This document shows, one piece after another, positions 8,384 to 16,013 of a DNA stretch of 34,632 nucleotides. The stretch is from Desulfobulbaceae bacterium. Its GTDB lineage: Bacteria > Desulfobacterota > Desulfobulbia > Desulfobulbales > Desulfocapsaceae. A program made the position numbers and the translations under genes. The notes under the pieces are model-generated. The model was not told the origin of the DNA and made no database searches. It saw only the letters and a list, made by a program, of their open reading frames with translations. Location: assembly GCA_019163335.1 (NCBI GenBank), contig JAFLKM010000010.1, positions 1-34,632 on the forward strand. Reading direction: 5' to 3'. Positions within the stretch are counted from its first letter, which is position 1; each line of letters begins with the position of its first letter.

Positions 8384-8431
8384 GCCGCTTCGGAGAAACA
8401 GCCAAACGAACGGCTGTTTCTCCGAAGCGGC
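8384..8431. repeat. Perfect 20-bp inverted repeat
   Basis: GCCGCTTCGGAGAAACAGCC at 8384-8403 and its exact reverse complement at 8412-8431 enclose an 8-base loop. There is no T-tract on either side, so it is not a classic intrinsic terminator. It abuts and overlaps the first bases of the repeat-family-2 copy at 8428. A perfect stem of this length in a bacterial intergenic region suggests a mobile palindrome or a recent hairpin-forming event. Confidence 0.8.
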
Positions 8432-8496
8432 ATAAGAGGCCGTAAGCTCTCCGAGCAACAAAGGGCCGTTGCTCGGAGAGCAACGGCCTCTAAACA
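8428..8496 (+). repeat. Stem-loop repeat family 2, copy A
   Basis: The element starts CGGCATAAGAGGCCGTAAGC and ends ACGGCCTCTAAACATT. The outer arms AGAGGCCGT (8435-8443) and ACGGCCTCT (8483-8491) pair perfectly. The inner arms GCTCTCCGAGCAAC (8446-8459) and GTTGCTCGGAGAGC (8468-8481) add 14 bp. The loop is 8 bases. The 3' arm overlaps the ychF stop codon. Its relative at 15840-15905 keeps the outer sequence but has different inner arms that still pair. Confidence 0.65.
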
Positions 8497-9587
8497 TTAA
8501 ACCTAAACAGCAAGCAATCTCCATCGGCCACCACATACTCCTTGCCTTCAGAGCGCATCAAGCCCTTCTCTTTGGCCACGGCCTCGGTTTTACAGGCAAT
8601 AAAATCCTCGTAGGCGATGGTCTCGGCACGGATAAACCCTCGTTCAAAGTCGGAGTGGATCTTGCCGGCGGCCCCCGGTGCTTTGGTTCCCCTGGAAATT
8701 GTCCAGGCCCGGGTCTCTTTCTCGCCCACCGTATAATAGGTGATCAGCCCTAAGAGTTCATAGCCCGCCTTGATCAGCCGATTTAATCCTGGCTCGCTCA
8801 TCCCCATGTCGGCCAGGAATTCCTGCTGTTCTTCCGGCGACAGGAGGCTCAACTCCTGCTCGATATTCCCGGAAATCACCACCACCCCGGCCCCCTCGCG
8901 CTGGGCGGCCTCTTCCAGGGCACGGACATAGGCGTTCCCTGCCAAAGCATCTTCTTCGGCCACATTGGCCACATAGAGCACCGGCTTGGTCGTCAAAAGA
9001 CAGAGATCACGCACCAGCTCCCGCTCCAGATCGCCATCCGGTGTCACACTGCGCGCCGGTTGGCCGGCATCAAGGGCCGCGTGCAGCTTCTCGAGAAACT
9101 GCCCTTGTGCTTTATAGACCTTGTCCCCGGACTTGGCCTGACTCAGCGTTTTCTTCAGCCGCTTATCAACGGTATCAAGATCAGCCAGGATCAACTCCAT
9201 ATTGATGATCTCGCGGTCCCGTTCAGCATCAATGGAACCGTCCACATGCACCACATTTTCATCTTCAAAACAGCGCACCACATGCACAATGGCATCCACC
9301 TGACGGATATGGCCAAGGAACTGGTTGCCCAGCCCCTCCCCCTGACTGGCGCCCTTGACCAGTCCGGCGATATCGACAAACTCCATCTGGGTGCCGACCT
9401 TGCTCTTGGTCCTGGCAAGCTCCGCGAGAAGGTCCAGCCTGGCATCAGGCATGGCGACAATCCCCACATTCGGCTCAATGGTACAAAAAGGATAATTGGC
9501 CGCCTCAATCCCGGCCGCAGTCAACGCGTTAAAAATGGTTGATTTTCCAACATTCGGCAACCCGACAATACCACAACGAAAACCCAT
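8490..9587 (-). CDS. ychF: Redox-regulated/ribosome-associated ATPase YchF (Obg family)
   Basis: This 365-residue P-loop NTPase of the universally conserved YchF/OLA1 group prefers ATP over GTP and associates with ribosomes. Its cellular role is stress- and translation-related. Seen: G1 GLPNVGKST near residue 9, the G3 region [10 protein letters not shown] with the typical hydrophobic residue replacing the catalytic Gln, and a coiled-coil insertion about 130-200. A divergent G4 is followed by a C-terminal TGS domain, with [19 protein letters not shown] and a terminal [11 protein letters not shown]. Length is standard. The ATG at 9587 has GGAG 5 bases upstream. It is divergent from the MTA deaminase across a 121-base gap, so promoters for both probably lie there. 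The last bases are part of a hairpin repeat. Confidence 0.97.
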   Translation of the reverse strand: MGFRCGIVGLPNVGKSTIFNALTAAGIEAANYPFCTIEPNVGIVAMPDARLDLLAELARTKSKVGTQMEFVDIAGLVKGASQGEGLGNQFLGHIRQVDAIVHVVRCFEDENVVHVDGSIDAERDREIINMELILADLDTVDKRLKKTLSQAKSGDKVYKAQGQFLEKLHAALDAGQPARSVTPDGDLERELVRDLCLLTTKPVLYVANVAEEDALAGNAYVRALEEAAQREGAGVVVISGNIEQELSLLSPEEQQEFLADMGMSEPGLNRLIKAGYELLGLITYYTVGEKETRAWTISRGTKAPGAAGKIHSDFERGFIRAETIAYEDFIACKTEAVAKEKGLMRSEGKEYVVADGDCLLFRFNV

Positions 9588-9661
9588 AACAACTCCTGCA
9601 GAAAAAATTGAAGGGGATGATGAACAACTGCCTCTTCAATCTTGAACGTTCATATCATCCA

Positions 9662-9690
9662 TTACAAAAAAATTTAAAAATAGGTATTAT
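9662..9690 (+). promoter_or_regulatory. Possible sigma-70-type promoter for the MTA/SAH deaminase gene
   Basis: TATTAT at 9685-9690 is a good -10 box. TTACAA at 9662-9667, 17 bases upstream, is a weak -35. The spacer is very A-rich, which may act as an UP-like or curved element. Transcription would begin near 9697, leaving only about 12 bases before the ATG at 9709. If the ATG at 9757 is used instead, the leader is about 60 bases. Confidence 0.35.
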
Positions 9691-9708
9691 ACTCTGCACC
9701 CAAGGAAA

Positions 9709-11085
9709 ATGCCCTTCTTTTTAACCCGCAACCTCTTTGTCCACTTGCCTGCCACCATGACTGAATCAATCCTTATTCACAACTGCACCCTGCTCACCGC
9801 ATCCGGCGCCAAGCTTCTCCCGGATGCATGGCTCCAGACTCAAGGCGGCACCATCGCAGCCATCGGCAAATCCCATGAGCTTCCGCAGACAGCCGCCAAC
9901 TCGGCCACGACCATCATTGACGCTCAGGGCATGCTGCTGATGCCAGGCCTGATCAACGCCCACAATCATTGCGCCATGACCCTATTTCGCGGTCTGGCCG
10001 ACGACCTGGAACTTGCCGAATGGCTGAACTGTCATATCTTTCCGGCAGAGGCCCGGCATGTGAATGAGGCAATGGTCTATCACTGCAGCAAACTGGCTGC
10101 CGCCGAGATGATCCTTTCCGGCACCACTACCGTGGCAGACGGCTACTTTCTGGAGCACCAGGCTGCACAGGCCTTTGTTGACACAGGAATGCGGGCAGTC
10201 GCCGCCCAGGGAGTCATTGATTATCCCGCCCCCGGCGTACCCGACCCATCCATGAATCTGAAGACAGCCGCTGCATTTCTGGGTGCATGGCAGGGCAGAC
10301 ACCCCCGCATCACCCCGGCGATCTTTGCCCATTCGCCCTATACCTGCTCCAACCAGACCCTGCAAAATGCAAAGAAAATTGCCACCGAAAACGACGCGCC
10401 CTTCTTCATCCATGTGGCAGAAAGCCGGGCCGAACAGGCCATGATCCAGATTCCTCGAGGCACCAGCCCGATCAGGCATCTGGCCGCCCTGAATCTGCTT
10501 GATCAGCAAACAATCTGCATCCACTGCGTGTGGCCCGACGACGAGGATTTGGAGTTTCTGGTAAGGAGTGGTGCCGGGGTGGTAATCTGCCCGCAAAGCC
10601 ACCAGAAGCTCGCCTCAGGCACGGCGCCTGCAACCGAGATGCTCAGGCGCGGCATCCAGGTAGGCCTGGGAACCGACGGCTGCGCCAGCAACAACAGTCT
10701 GGATATGTTCCGGGAGATGGACCTTTTCAGCAAGACCCAGAAGCTCGATACCATGGAGGCCACATCGCTGCCGGCTGGGCAGGTGTTGCAATGCGCCACC
10801 ATAAACAACGCCGCCCTGCTGGGATTGAAAAACACCGGCCGGCTGCTCCCGGGATACAAGGCCGACCTGATCCTGCTCGACAGGCACCAGCCCCACCTGA
10901 CTCCCTGCTATAACCAGGATCTTCTGGTCTATGCCGCTTGCGGCGCCGATGTCCGCAGCGTCATCATAGATGGCCAGCTGGTCATGCGGGATAAAAAGAT
11001 CTTGAGCTTTGATGTCCAGGATACCATGCGGGAGGTTCGCAGGCTGGCCGAGACAGTGGTGAGGACTCCTCCTGATTGCAAATAA
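9709..11085 (+). CDS. mtaD: 5-methylthioadenosine/S-adenosylhomocysteine deaminase (amidohydrolase)
   Basis: This 458-residue metal-dependent amidohydrolase of the MtaD/Ssn-type deaminase group converts MTA, SAH or related adenosines to the inosine forms plus ammonia. Seen: the N-terminal composite domain ending LLMPGLINAHNH (HxH metal pair), then MTLFRGLADDLEL, typical of MtaD. Also seen are HVAES with the metal/catalytic residues, the HCVW histidine, and GTDGCASNNSLDMFREM with the last metal aspartate. A C-terminal strand returns to the sandwich domain (GYKADLILLD). The ATG at 9709 has AAGG only 3 bases upstream. Family homology begins at the ATG at 9757 (MTESILIHN), so the first 16 residues may not be translated. 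It is a lone plus-strand gene divergent from ychF. Exact substrate preference cannot be read from sequence. Confidence 0.9.
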   Translation: MPFFLTRNLFVHLPATMTESILIHNCTLLTASGAKLLPDAWLQTQGGTIAAIGKSHELPQTAANSATTIIDAQGMLLMPGLINAHNHCAMTLFRGLADDLELAEWLNCHIFPAEARHVNEAMVYHCSKLAAAEMILSGTTTVADGYFLEHQAAQAFVDTGMRAVAAQGVIDYPAPGVPDPSMNLKTAAAFLGAWQGRHPRITPAIFAHSPYTCSNQTLQNAKKIATENDAPFFIHVAESRAEQAMIQIPRGTSPIRHLAALNLLDQQTICIHCVWPDDEDLEFLVRSGAGVVICPQSHQKLASGTAPATEMLRRGIQVGLGTDGCASNNSLDMFREMDLFSKTQKLDTMEATSLPAGQVLQCATINNAALLGLKNTGRLLPGYKADLILLDRHQPHLTPCYNQDLLVYAACGADVRSVIIDGQLVMRDKKILSFDVQDTMREVRRLAETVVRTPPDCK

Positions 11086-11146
11086 CTTTCCGTTACCCTT
11101 GACTTTTCTTTGGGAGAAAAGCTCATCTTGACCGGCACCATTCTGG

Positions 11147-11737
11147 ATTTTTGAACCCTATTTTACCACCAAAGGGAAGAACAAGGGAACCGGCCTGGGA
11201 CTCTCCATGGTGCATGGCATTGTCCAAAGCTATCAGGGGAGGATCTCGGTCTACAGTGAACCGGGAAAGGGGACGAGCGTTCATGTCTGTCTGCCGAGAC
11301 TGAACGGACAATCACTACCAGACGAAACAGTGCTGACAGCACCCTTGCCCACCGGCAAGGAACACATCCTGGTCATCGATGATGAAGAGATTATCACCGG
11401 CATGCTGGAATCAATCCTGAAGGGATTGGGCTACCAGGTCACCATCTCCAACAGCGGCCCTGAAGCCCTGGCCCTGCTGGAACAAAAAACCGACCTCTTT
11501 GACGTGCTTATCACCGACATGACCATGCCGCACCTGACCGGTTTGGAGTTGGCGAGGAAGGCCTTGGCGATCCGCCCCGATCTCCCCATCATCCTCTGCA
11601 CCGGCTTCAGCGAACTGATCAACAAAGAACAGGCCCGGAGTATCGGCATCCGGGCCTATCTGATGAAACCCGTATCCGTACGGGAAATGGCCTTAACCGT
11701 CCGGCAGGTCCTGACTAAAGATGAGAAAACGTCCTGA
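11147..11737 (+). pseudogene. 3' remnant of a hybrid sensor histidine kinase (end of ATPase domain plus receiver)
   Basis: The open frame begins after a stop at 11129-11131. It immediately encodes IFEPYFTTKGKNKGTGLGLS, the F- and G2-box region of a HATPase_c domain, then the last strands of that domain. A linker is followed by a receiver domain with the acidic pair IDDEE, the phosphoacceptor Asp in LITDMTMP, the Thr of LCTGFS and the Lys of LMKP. There is no sensor region, phosphoacceptor histidine, N box or G1 box upstream. The mtaD stop is only about 60 bases away, so the 5' part is deleted. An ATG at 11207 could still make a 176-residue protein containing an intact receiver, but no good ribosome-binding site is seen. 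Most likely a decaying fragment; a reused receiver is possible. Confidence 0.8.
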
Positions 11738-11780
11738 CAAGGCAAGGGGAATGACTTCGATTCAGTAGATCCCCTGATGA

Positions 11781-12116
11781 TTACCGAGGATCTTCAAAAA
11801 AGACATACGAGGTTGAATAATCGCTGAACTCAAAATAGACCTTTGTTTCATTGGCGTCAGCCAGCCCGTTCAGATTTTCATCCAGAACCCCATATCCATA
11901 GCGATAGGGACGATCCGTCCCACCGTTGGTCGAAAGGGCTGTGGAGAGTTTATCGATCTTTAAAAATCGCTTCACCAGTTTTTCACCGGCATAAATCTCC
12001 AGTATCCCATCGGTTCCCGTCCAGTTCTGGACCGCACGTCCAAGCTTATTCTGGGTCTCCTGGGTACATCCGGCAAGCAGGAAAAGGGCTACTGCAAGCA
12101 AACCTGTCTTTCTCAT
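11781..12116 (-). CDS. Small predicted lipoprotein with an EF-hand-like loop
   Basis: This 111-residue protein is not recognised as a named family. Residues 1-16 form a lipoprotein signal peptide with the lipobox LLAGC, so Cys17 should be lipidated and the protein anchored in the cell envelope. The mature part contains DENLNGLADANE (residues 79-90). This matches the 12-residue EF-hand calcium loop pattern with Asp, Asn, Asn, Gly, Asp and a final Glu, followed by an aromatic-rich strand segment (VYFEFSDYSTSYVFFEDP). The ATG at 12116 is chosen because AGAGGA lies 6 bases upstream and the signal peptide starts there; a longer frame to 12239 adds unrelated residues. It is convergent with the kinase remnant and 147 bases downstream of the agmatinase-like gene. 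Calcium binding is inferred from the motif only. Confidence 0.8.
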   Translation of the reverse strand: MRKTGLLAVALFLLAGCTQETQNKLGRAVQNWTGTDGILEIYAGEKLVKRFLKIDKLSTALSTNGGTDRPYRYGYGVLDENLNGLADANETKVYFEFSDYSTSYVFFEDPR

Positions 12117-12263
12117 GAAAAATCCTCTCATTATCAATAAATTCCAACCATCAATCCTGCAATACATCCATCGCTGACACAGGTTTCCAGCCACCGTACA
12201 GGGTAAAACTGCTCCAACATGAACAACCCGAAAGAGCAAAAAGAGGCAAAGACAAGCCCATTG

Positions 12264-13106
12264 TCACCGGGAAAAGATCATACTTAAGATCCGGTAGATG
12301 AGCTTGGCTGCCAGAAAATCTGCGGCCGGATGAGATGCCTGGGGCACCAGGCCAATCACATCCAGGCCGACAATCCGTTTTTCATTGACCACCTGCCTGA
12401 TCAACTCAAGCAGCATATACCAGTTAATCCCGCCGGGTTCGGGCTTTTCCACCGAGGGCATGCAGGAGGGATCAAGGACATCAAGATCAATGGTGACATA
12501 CACCGTATCGCTGAGCATATCCAGGGCGTCTACCGCCGCACTCACCCCGTGCCGATGAAGATCACGGGCGTAGACCATCCGGTCAAGATCCACCTTCCCC
12601 CGCTCATCATTGTCCATGCTGCGAACGCCGATCTGCACCGCTTCACACATCTCCCTGACCCTGGTCATCACACAGGAGTTCCCATACTCCTCCGCAACGA
12701 TGGGATGAAGATCGGCATGGGCGTCAAAATGCAGCACACTGAGATCACTGTGACGCTCAAGGGCCGCCTGGATCAGACCAATACTCACCAGATGCTTGCC
12801 ACCCAAGCCCACCACCAGCTTGCCGTCACGGAACAGAGGCGCCGCCTGCTGGCGCACCTCATCAATCATATCGATGGTATTTTCTCTTGCTGATACTGGC
12901 GGTAAGGTGCAGATTCCCTGCCTGTAAACCTCAGAGTTTGTATCGATATCAAACAGCGATAGACGGGAAGACGCGGCAAGAATGGCCTGGGGGCCCAAAT
13001 CAGAACCTTTGAGCAACGTTGCCGTTCCATCATAGGGAATGGGCAAGACAGCAATCTTGGCCGTTTTATATGCGCTGTATTTTTCAGGAAGAACAGTAAA
13101 ATTCAT
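12264..13106 (-). CDS. Arginase/agmatinase-family ureohydrolase, divergent active site
   Basis: This 280-residue ureohydrolase-fold protein is closest in length and motifs to agmatinase (agmatine to putrescine plus urea). Metal-binding motifs are mostly present: His105 in GGKH, DAHADL (Asp128, His130, Asp132), and IDLDVLDP (Asp207, Asp209). MPSVEKPEPGG is also typical. Two positions are unusual. The GGxH motif has Lys104 where Asp or Glu is normal, and the SHA/HGT catalytic histidine is replaced by Asn143 in YGNSCVM. The gene could be a true agmatinase variant, a different guanidino-compound hydrolase or an inactive homologue. The ATG at 13106 is preferred; a GTG three codons earlier is possible. 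The potABCD polyamine transporter lies beyond mscS on the same strand, which gives weak support for polyamine metabolism. Confidence 0.85.
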   Translation of the reverse strand: MNFTVLPEKYSAYKTAKIAVLPIPYDGTATLLKGSDLGPQAILAASSRLSLFDIDTNSEVYRQGICTLPPVSARENTIDMIDEVRQQAAPLFRDGKLVVGLGGKHLVSIGLIQAALERHSDLSVLHFDAHADLHPIVAEEYGNSCVMTRVREMCEAVQIGVRSMDNDERGKVDLDRMVYARDLHRHGVSAAVDALDMLSDTVYVTIDLDVLDPSCMPSVEKPEPGGINWYMLLELIRQVVNEKRIVGLDVIGLVPQASHPAADFLAAKLIYRILSMIFSR

Positions 13107-13431
13107 TGATGTCACTCGCGTTGGCGCTAAAACGACAGAATCCCCTGCCGCAGGTTTGGTGCCTCTGGTACCCTTCCGTGGAAATCCAGACGAGGGCGCC
13201 CTGGAAATTATTCCGACTCTTTCCGACCAGAGACATCAATTACAAAAACATTTTTTAATTCTATAACAGAACCAGCGTCATCGCAAGAAACCTTCTCATC
13301 CGCACTCAAATAAACCAGCAGGCAAAAAAACAGCCCGCTGCAACAAGCCATGCACATTCCCCGAGGCAGCAGACATGCCCTGCAAAGCGGGGGATTCGGC
13401 TGCAAGAGCACCAGAAGCGCTAGCCTACGGC
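13107..13431. other. Gene-free stretch between mscS and the agmatinase-like gene
   Basis: About 325 bases separate the mscS stop from the agmatinase-like start. A 67-codon minus-strand frame (13208-13411) has an erratic, Cys-rich composition and no recognisable domain or clear ribosome-binding site, so I do not call it a gene. The stretch should contain the promoter of the agmatinase-like gene, but no convincing boxes or strong hairpin were identified. Confidence 0.5.
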
Positions 13432-15753
13432 CTAATCGCCCCTTTCGCCTCCCACAGCAACCCCGTCATCCTGTCCTTGTGGTGCAAGCTTGTTTTGCAG
13501 CAAGGCCAAGACTTCAGGAGAAATGGACTTCAGATGCAGATCCGTCTGGGGAAAAGGGATCTCAATACCTGCTGCCTTGAATTTTCTGAACAACACAAAA
13601 TAATACTCACTGAGCATCCCAGCATAGCCCTTATTCATCCAGCACCAGGGCCTGATCGAGAAATCAAGGCTGTTATTACCAAACCCCTCGAACAAAACAC
13701 GCACCGGATGATCGGCATCCTCCCTGGTTATGCTGACCTCGCGCGCCGCCTCTTCCGCAAGACGCACCACCTCGTCCGGATCGGTATCATAGGAGACTCC
13801 AAAGGGAACCTTTAACCGGCGCCAATTATCACTATAACTCCAGGTGTTTACCCGGCTGGAAACAAACTCGGAATTGGGGACAATAACATCCTCCCCTTCA
13901 AAGGTCCTGACAACGGTGGCCCGAATCGAGATCTTCTTGACTTTGCCATCAACGCCGGTCTGCAACTGCACATAATCCCCAACCTGGATCGATTGCTCAG
14001 TAAGCAGGATTATGCCGCTGACAAAATTGTTAAAGATGGTCTGCAGGCCAAACCCGATACCCACCCCCAGTGCCCCGAAAACAACTCCCAGCTGACTGAC
14101 GTTAAAGCCAATGGTGGAAAGGATTACCAGGCACCCCAAAACCAACGCCGCGTAATAAACCAGGGTGGTAATCGAATTGACCGCCCCCGGGCTCATGGCG
14201 GTTTTAATTGTCAGGATCGCTGCGGTTTTCTGGCGAATGAGCTTGAGAAGCCGGATCCCGATCAGTATCAGAAAAATTACCTTTATAAAACTGATCAAGG
14301 TGACGGAGGTAACACCCAAGGTAACCAGGGGGTAATACAAGACTATCTGTGCCTGTTCCCATTTCTCCTTCAAAAATGTCAGGCTGATCGAGAAAAATCG
14401 TTCAGCCGCGTCCATCCGATTCAGCAAAAGCCTGAGTATCATTTCGACATCTTGCCGTAACGTTCTAATATCATTAACGTTGTCAGCTATATCAAGAATA
14501 AGGACATCCAGATTCTGGATTGTCTTTTCTGCCTGCCGGGCAAAAGAAACTTTAGAATCCCCTTGATAGACCGTTTCAGCCTGTTTCATCAGGGATACCA
14601 CTCGCTGAGCCTGATCAGAGCGCTGCTGGGTGACCTGCGACAGCTCCCCTACCAGGACTTCCTTTTGAGCCAGCAACTCGTCAATGCTTTTTTGCCAGGT
14701 TTCAACAAAATCAGCAGGTTTTCCACCTTTGGCCATCTCCACATAGGCCGTAAGCCAGGCCTGCCGGAACTGCAGGCTTTTCATCGTCAGACCAAGATTC
14801 ATCTTTTCATTGATGATGGCCCTTTGCCGGATCCTGATGGCTTCAAGCACCAACTCAAAGCGGCTCTTCTCACTCTCCAGGAGGGCCGTAACCGTCCCTT
14901 CTTTGGCCTCCCGGGCAATGGCGGTCACTGCCTTGTCCAGCTTGGACTCAGTCACCACTCCCTGCTTGCTCAGCTCCAATGACTCAGCATTGAGTCTGGC
15001 CAGGCTCGTTGCCAGCTCTCCTCCCAACAGGTCCATCTTTTTTTTCAGAGCAGCAAGATCATCCTGGCTGATTTGTAATTGACCAAAGATTTTTGCCACC
15101 CGAGTGCCTGATTCCTTGACAAGACTCCGCGAACTGGTCAGCTCCTTCTCTAACTTTGGCTTTTTGAGCTGAAAAAGAGCATATTCATGCTGCAAACTAA
15201 AAATACGCGCCAACCGTTCATAGGATTGAAGCTTCCCATTTTCATCTGATTTTTCCTTCACATACTGCGACAGTAAGGCCGTCAATTCATCTTTCAGCGC
15301 CCCGAGTCGGACTTCTCCAAAGGCACGCATCTCCTCATAGGCCGCAAGCTGCTGAGCAACCTTCTGCTGAAAAGAAACCATTTCATCAAAGGCAGCGAGG
15401 GGATAAGGGGGAGAGGCAAGGGGGGGAAGCGGCAGGGGCGGAACTTCCGCCCTGCCCAGCTCTGCCTGCAGATTTTTCAACTGAAAGGAGAGCCCCTGAT
15501 AGAGATCAAGAACAGCGGCAAGGGCAACCTTGTCACTCTCCCCTGTCGTTTTCTGAACATCTGCGGAGATCAGCAGCTCCAGACCATCGACCTGGGCCTG
15601 CCGGTGAGTAGCAAAGGCGGTAATTTCTTCTGCTGTCCCTTGATACAGTCTCGTCTCCAGCGCAGCAGGAATGTCGGGCAGTTCAGCAAAAGCCTGAAAA
15701 GGAGAAAAAAAAGAAAGCAGAAAACAGTAAAGAAAAAAATGAATCCATCGCAT
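13432..15753 (-). CDS. Large MscS-family mechanosensitive channel with periplasmic coiled-coil region
   Basis: This 773-residue inner-membrane protein has a cleavable signal peptide at residues 1-22. About 440 residues of largely helical, coiled-coil periplasmic sequence follow, then several membrane helices between about 470 and 600. The pore-lining helix contains GALGVGIGFGLQTIFNNFVSG, the MscS TM3 pattern. It is followed by the beta domain (SIQVGDYVQL, VIVPNSEFVSSRVNTWS) and the alpha-beta cytoplasmic cage domain. This layout resembles MscK/YbdG-like large MscS proteins that open under hypo-osmotic stress. The ATG at 15753 is preferred because the signal peptide begins there, although only AGGGAA 9 bases upstream supports translation. 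An ATG at 15813 adds 20 residues. It lies between the agmatinase-like gene and the pot operon, separated from potD by a terminator. Confidence 0.93.
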   Translation of the reverse strand: MRWIHFFLYCFLLSFFSPFQAFAELPDIPAALETRLYQGTAEEITAFATHRQAQVDGLELLISADVQKTTGESDKVALAAVLDLYQGLSFQLKNLQAELGRAEVPPLPLPPLASPPYPLAAFDEMVSFQQKVAQQLAAYEEMRAFGEVRLGALKDELTALLSQYVKEKSDENGKLQSYERLARIFSLQHEYALFQLKKPKLEKELTSSRSLVKESGTRVAKIFGQLQISQDDLAALKKKMDLLGGELATSLARLNAESLELSKQGVVTESKLDKAVTAIAREAKEGTVTALLESEKSRFELVLEAIRIRQRAIINEKMNLGLTMKSLQFRQAWLTAYVEMAKGGKPADFVETWQKSIDELLAQKEVLVGELSQVTQQRSDQAQRVVSLMKQAETVYQGDSKVSFARQAEKTIQNLDVLILDIADNVNDIRTLRQDVEMILRLLLNRMDAAERFFSISLTFLKEKWEQAQIVLYYPLVTLGVTSVTLISFIKVIFLILIGIRLLKLIRQKTAAILTIKTAMSPGAVNSITTLVYYAALVLGCLVILSTIGFNVSQLGVVFGALGVGIGFGLQTIFNNFVSGIILLTEQSIQVGDYVQLQTGVDGKVKKISIRATVVRTFEGEDVIVPNSEFVSSRVNTWSYSDNWRRLKVPFGVSYDTDPDEVVRLAEEAAREVSITREDADHPVRVLFEGFGNNSLDFSIRPWCWMNKGYAGMLSEYYFVLFRKFKAAGIEIPFPQTDLHLKSISPEVLALLQNKLAPQGQDDGVAVGGERGD

Positions 15754-15839
15754 AACAACCGGTTCCCTGAAAAGTGAACGGAGAAATTCCTGCACTAAGC
15801 CGTAGTAGAACAATAACTATCACATTCATAATTCGTGAA

Positions 15840-15905
15840 CGGCACAAGGGGCCGTAAAGAATTAGATGAAAATGTAATGGTTATTTCTTTATGGCCCCTA
15901 AACAC
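15840..15905 (+). repeat. Stem-loop repeat family 2, copy B
   Basis: The element begins CGGCACAAGGGGCCGTAAAG and ends TGGCCCCTAAACACT. The arms AGGGGCC-G-TAAAGAA (15847-15861) and TTCTTTA-T-GGCCCCT (15885-15899) pair over 15 positions, including one G-T wobble. The loop is 23 bases. Compared with the copy at 8428-8496, the outer arm changes from AGAGGCC to AGGGGCC and the other arm changes to match. The inner arms are entirely different yet still complementary. It sits between the mscS start and the pot operon terminator. Confidence 0.65.
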
Positions 15906-15913
15906 TGCAGGAT

Positions 15914-15955
15914 GAAAAAAAATATCCTTCCCACCCTGAGGCGTGGGAAGGATAT
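15914..15955 (-). terminator. Intrinsic terminator of the potABCD operon
   Basis: On the minus strand GTGGGAAGGATAT pairs with ATATCCTTCCCAC over 13 perfect base pairs around an 8-base loop. The stem is followed directly by a run of T residues (the A-run at 15915-15922 on the plus strand). It lies about 60 bases beyond the potD stop, the expected place for the end of the pot transcript. Confidence 0.85.
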
Positions 15956-16013
15956 GTAAAAAGCCTTCAGCCCGTCAACAATCAACAACCGTCTCTTGTC
16001 GACACCAAAAAAA

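Larger units (their letters stand above)
8131..8489. other. Structured intergenic region between ychF and the YhaM-like gene
   Basis: This 359-base gene-free stretch is unusually rich in inverted repeats. In order it contains a C/G-rich hairpin at 8233-8262, a degenerate repeat at 8289-8345, a perfect 20-bp hairpin at 8384-8431, and a compound hairpin at 8435-8491 that touches the ychF stop codon. The short reading frames here are low-complexity by-products of these repeats and are not credible genes. The promoter for the YhaM-like gene should lie in 8131-8232, but no convincing boxes were recognised. Confidence 0.6.

Noticed and set aside
8428-8496. Possible integron attC-like recombination site
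   Set aside because: The hairpin ends do not match the attC core (GTTRRRY/RYYYAAC) and there is no integrase or cassette array nearby.
11086-11146. Possible frameshifted upstream part of the histidine kinase
   Set aside because: No other frame of this 60-base stretch encodes recognisable G1/N-box kinase sequence, so the upstream part is missing rather than shifted.
13208-13411. 67-codon Cys-rich minus-strand frame
   Set aside because: No convincing ribosome-binding site, no recognisable motif, and it lies wholly in an intergenic gap.
14740-14760. GGCCGTAAGCC inside mscS, resembling repeat family 2
   Set aside because: Match is short, in coding sequence and lacks the paired arms.
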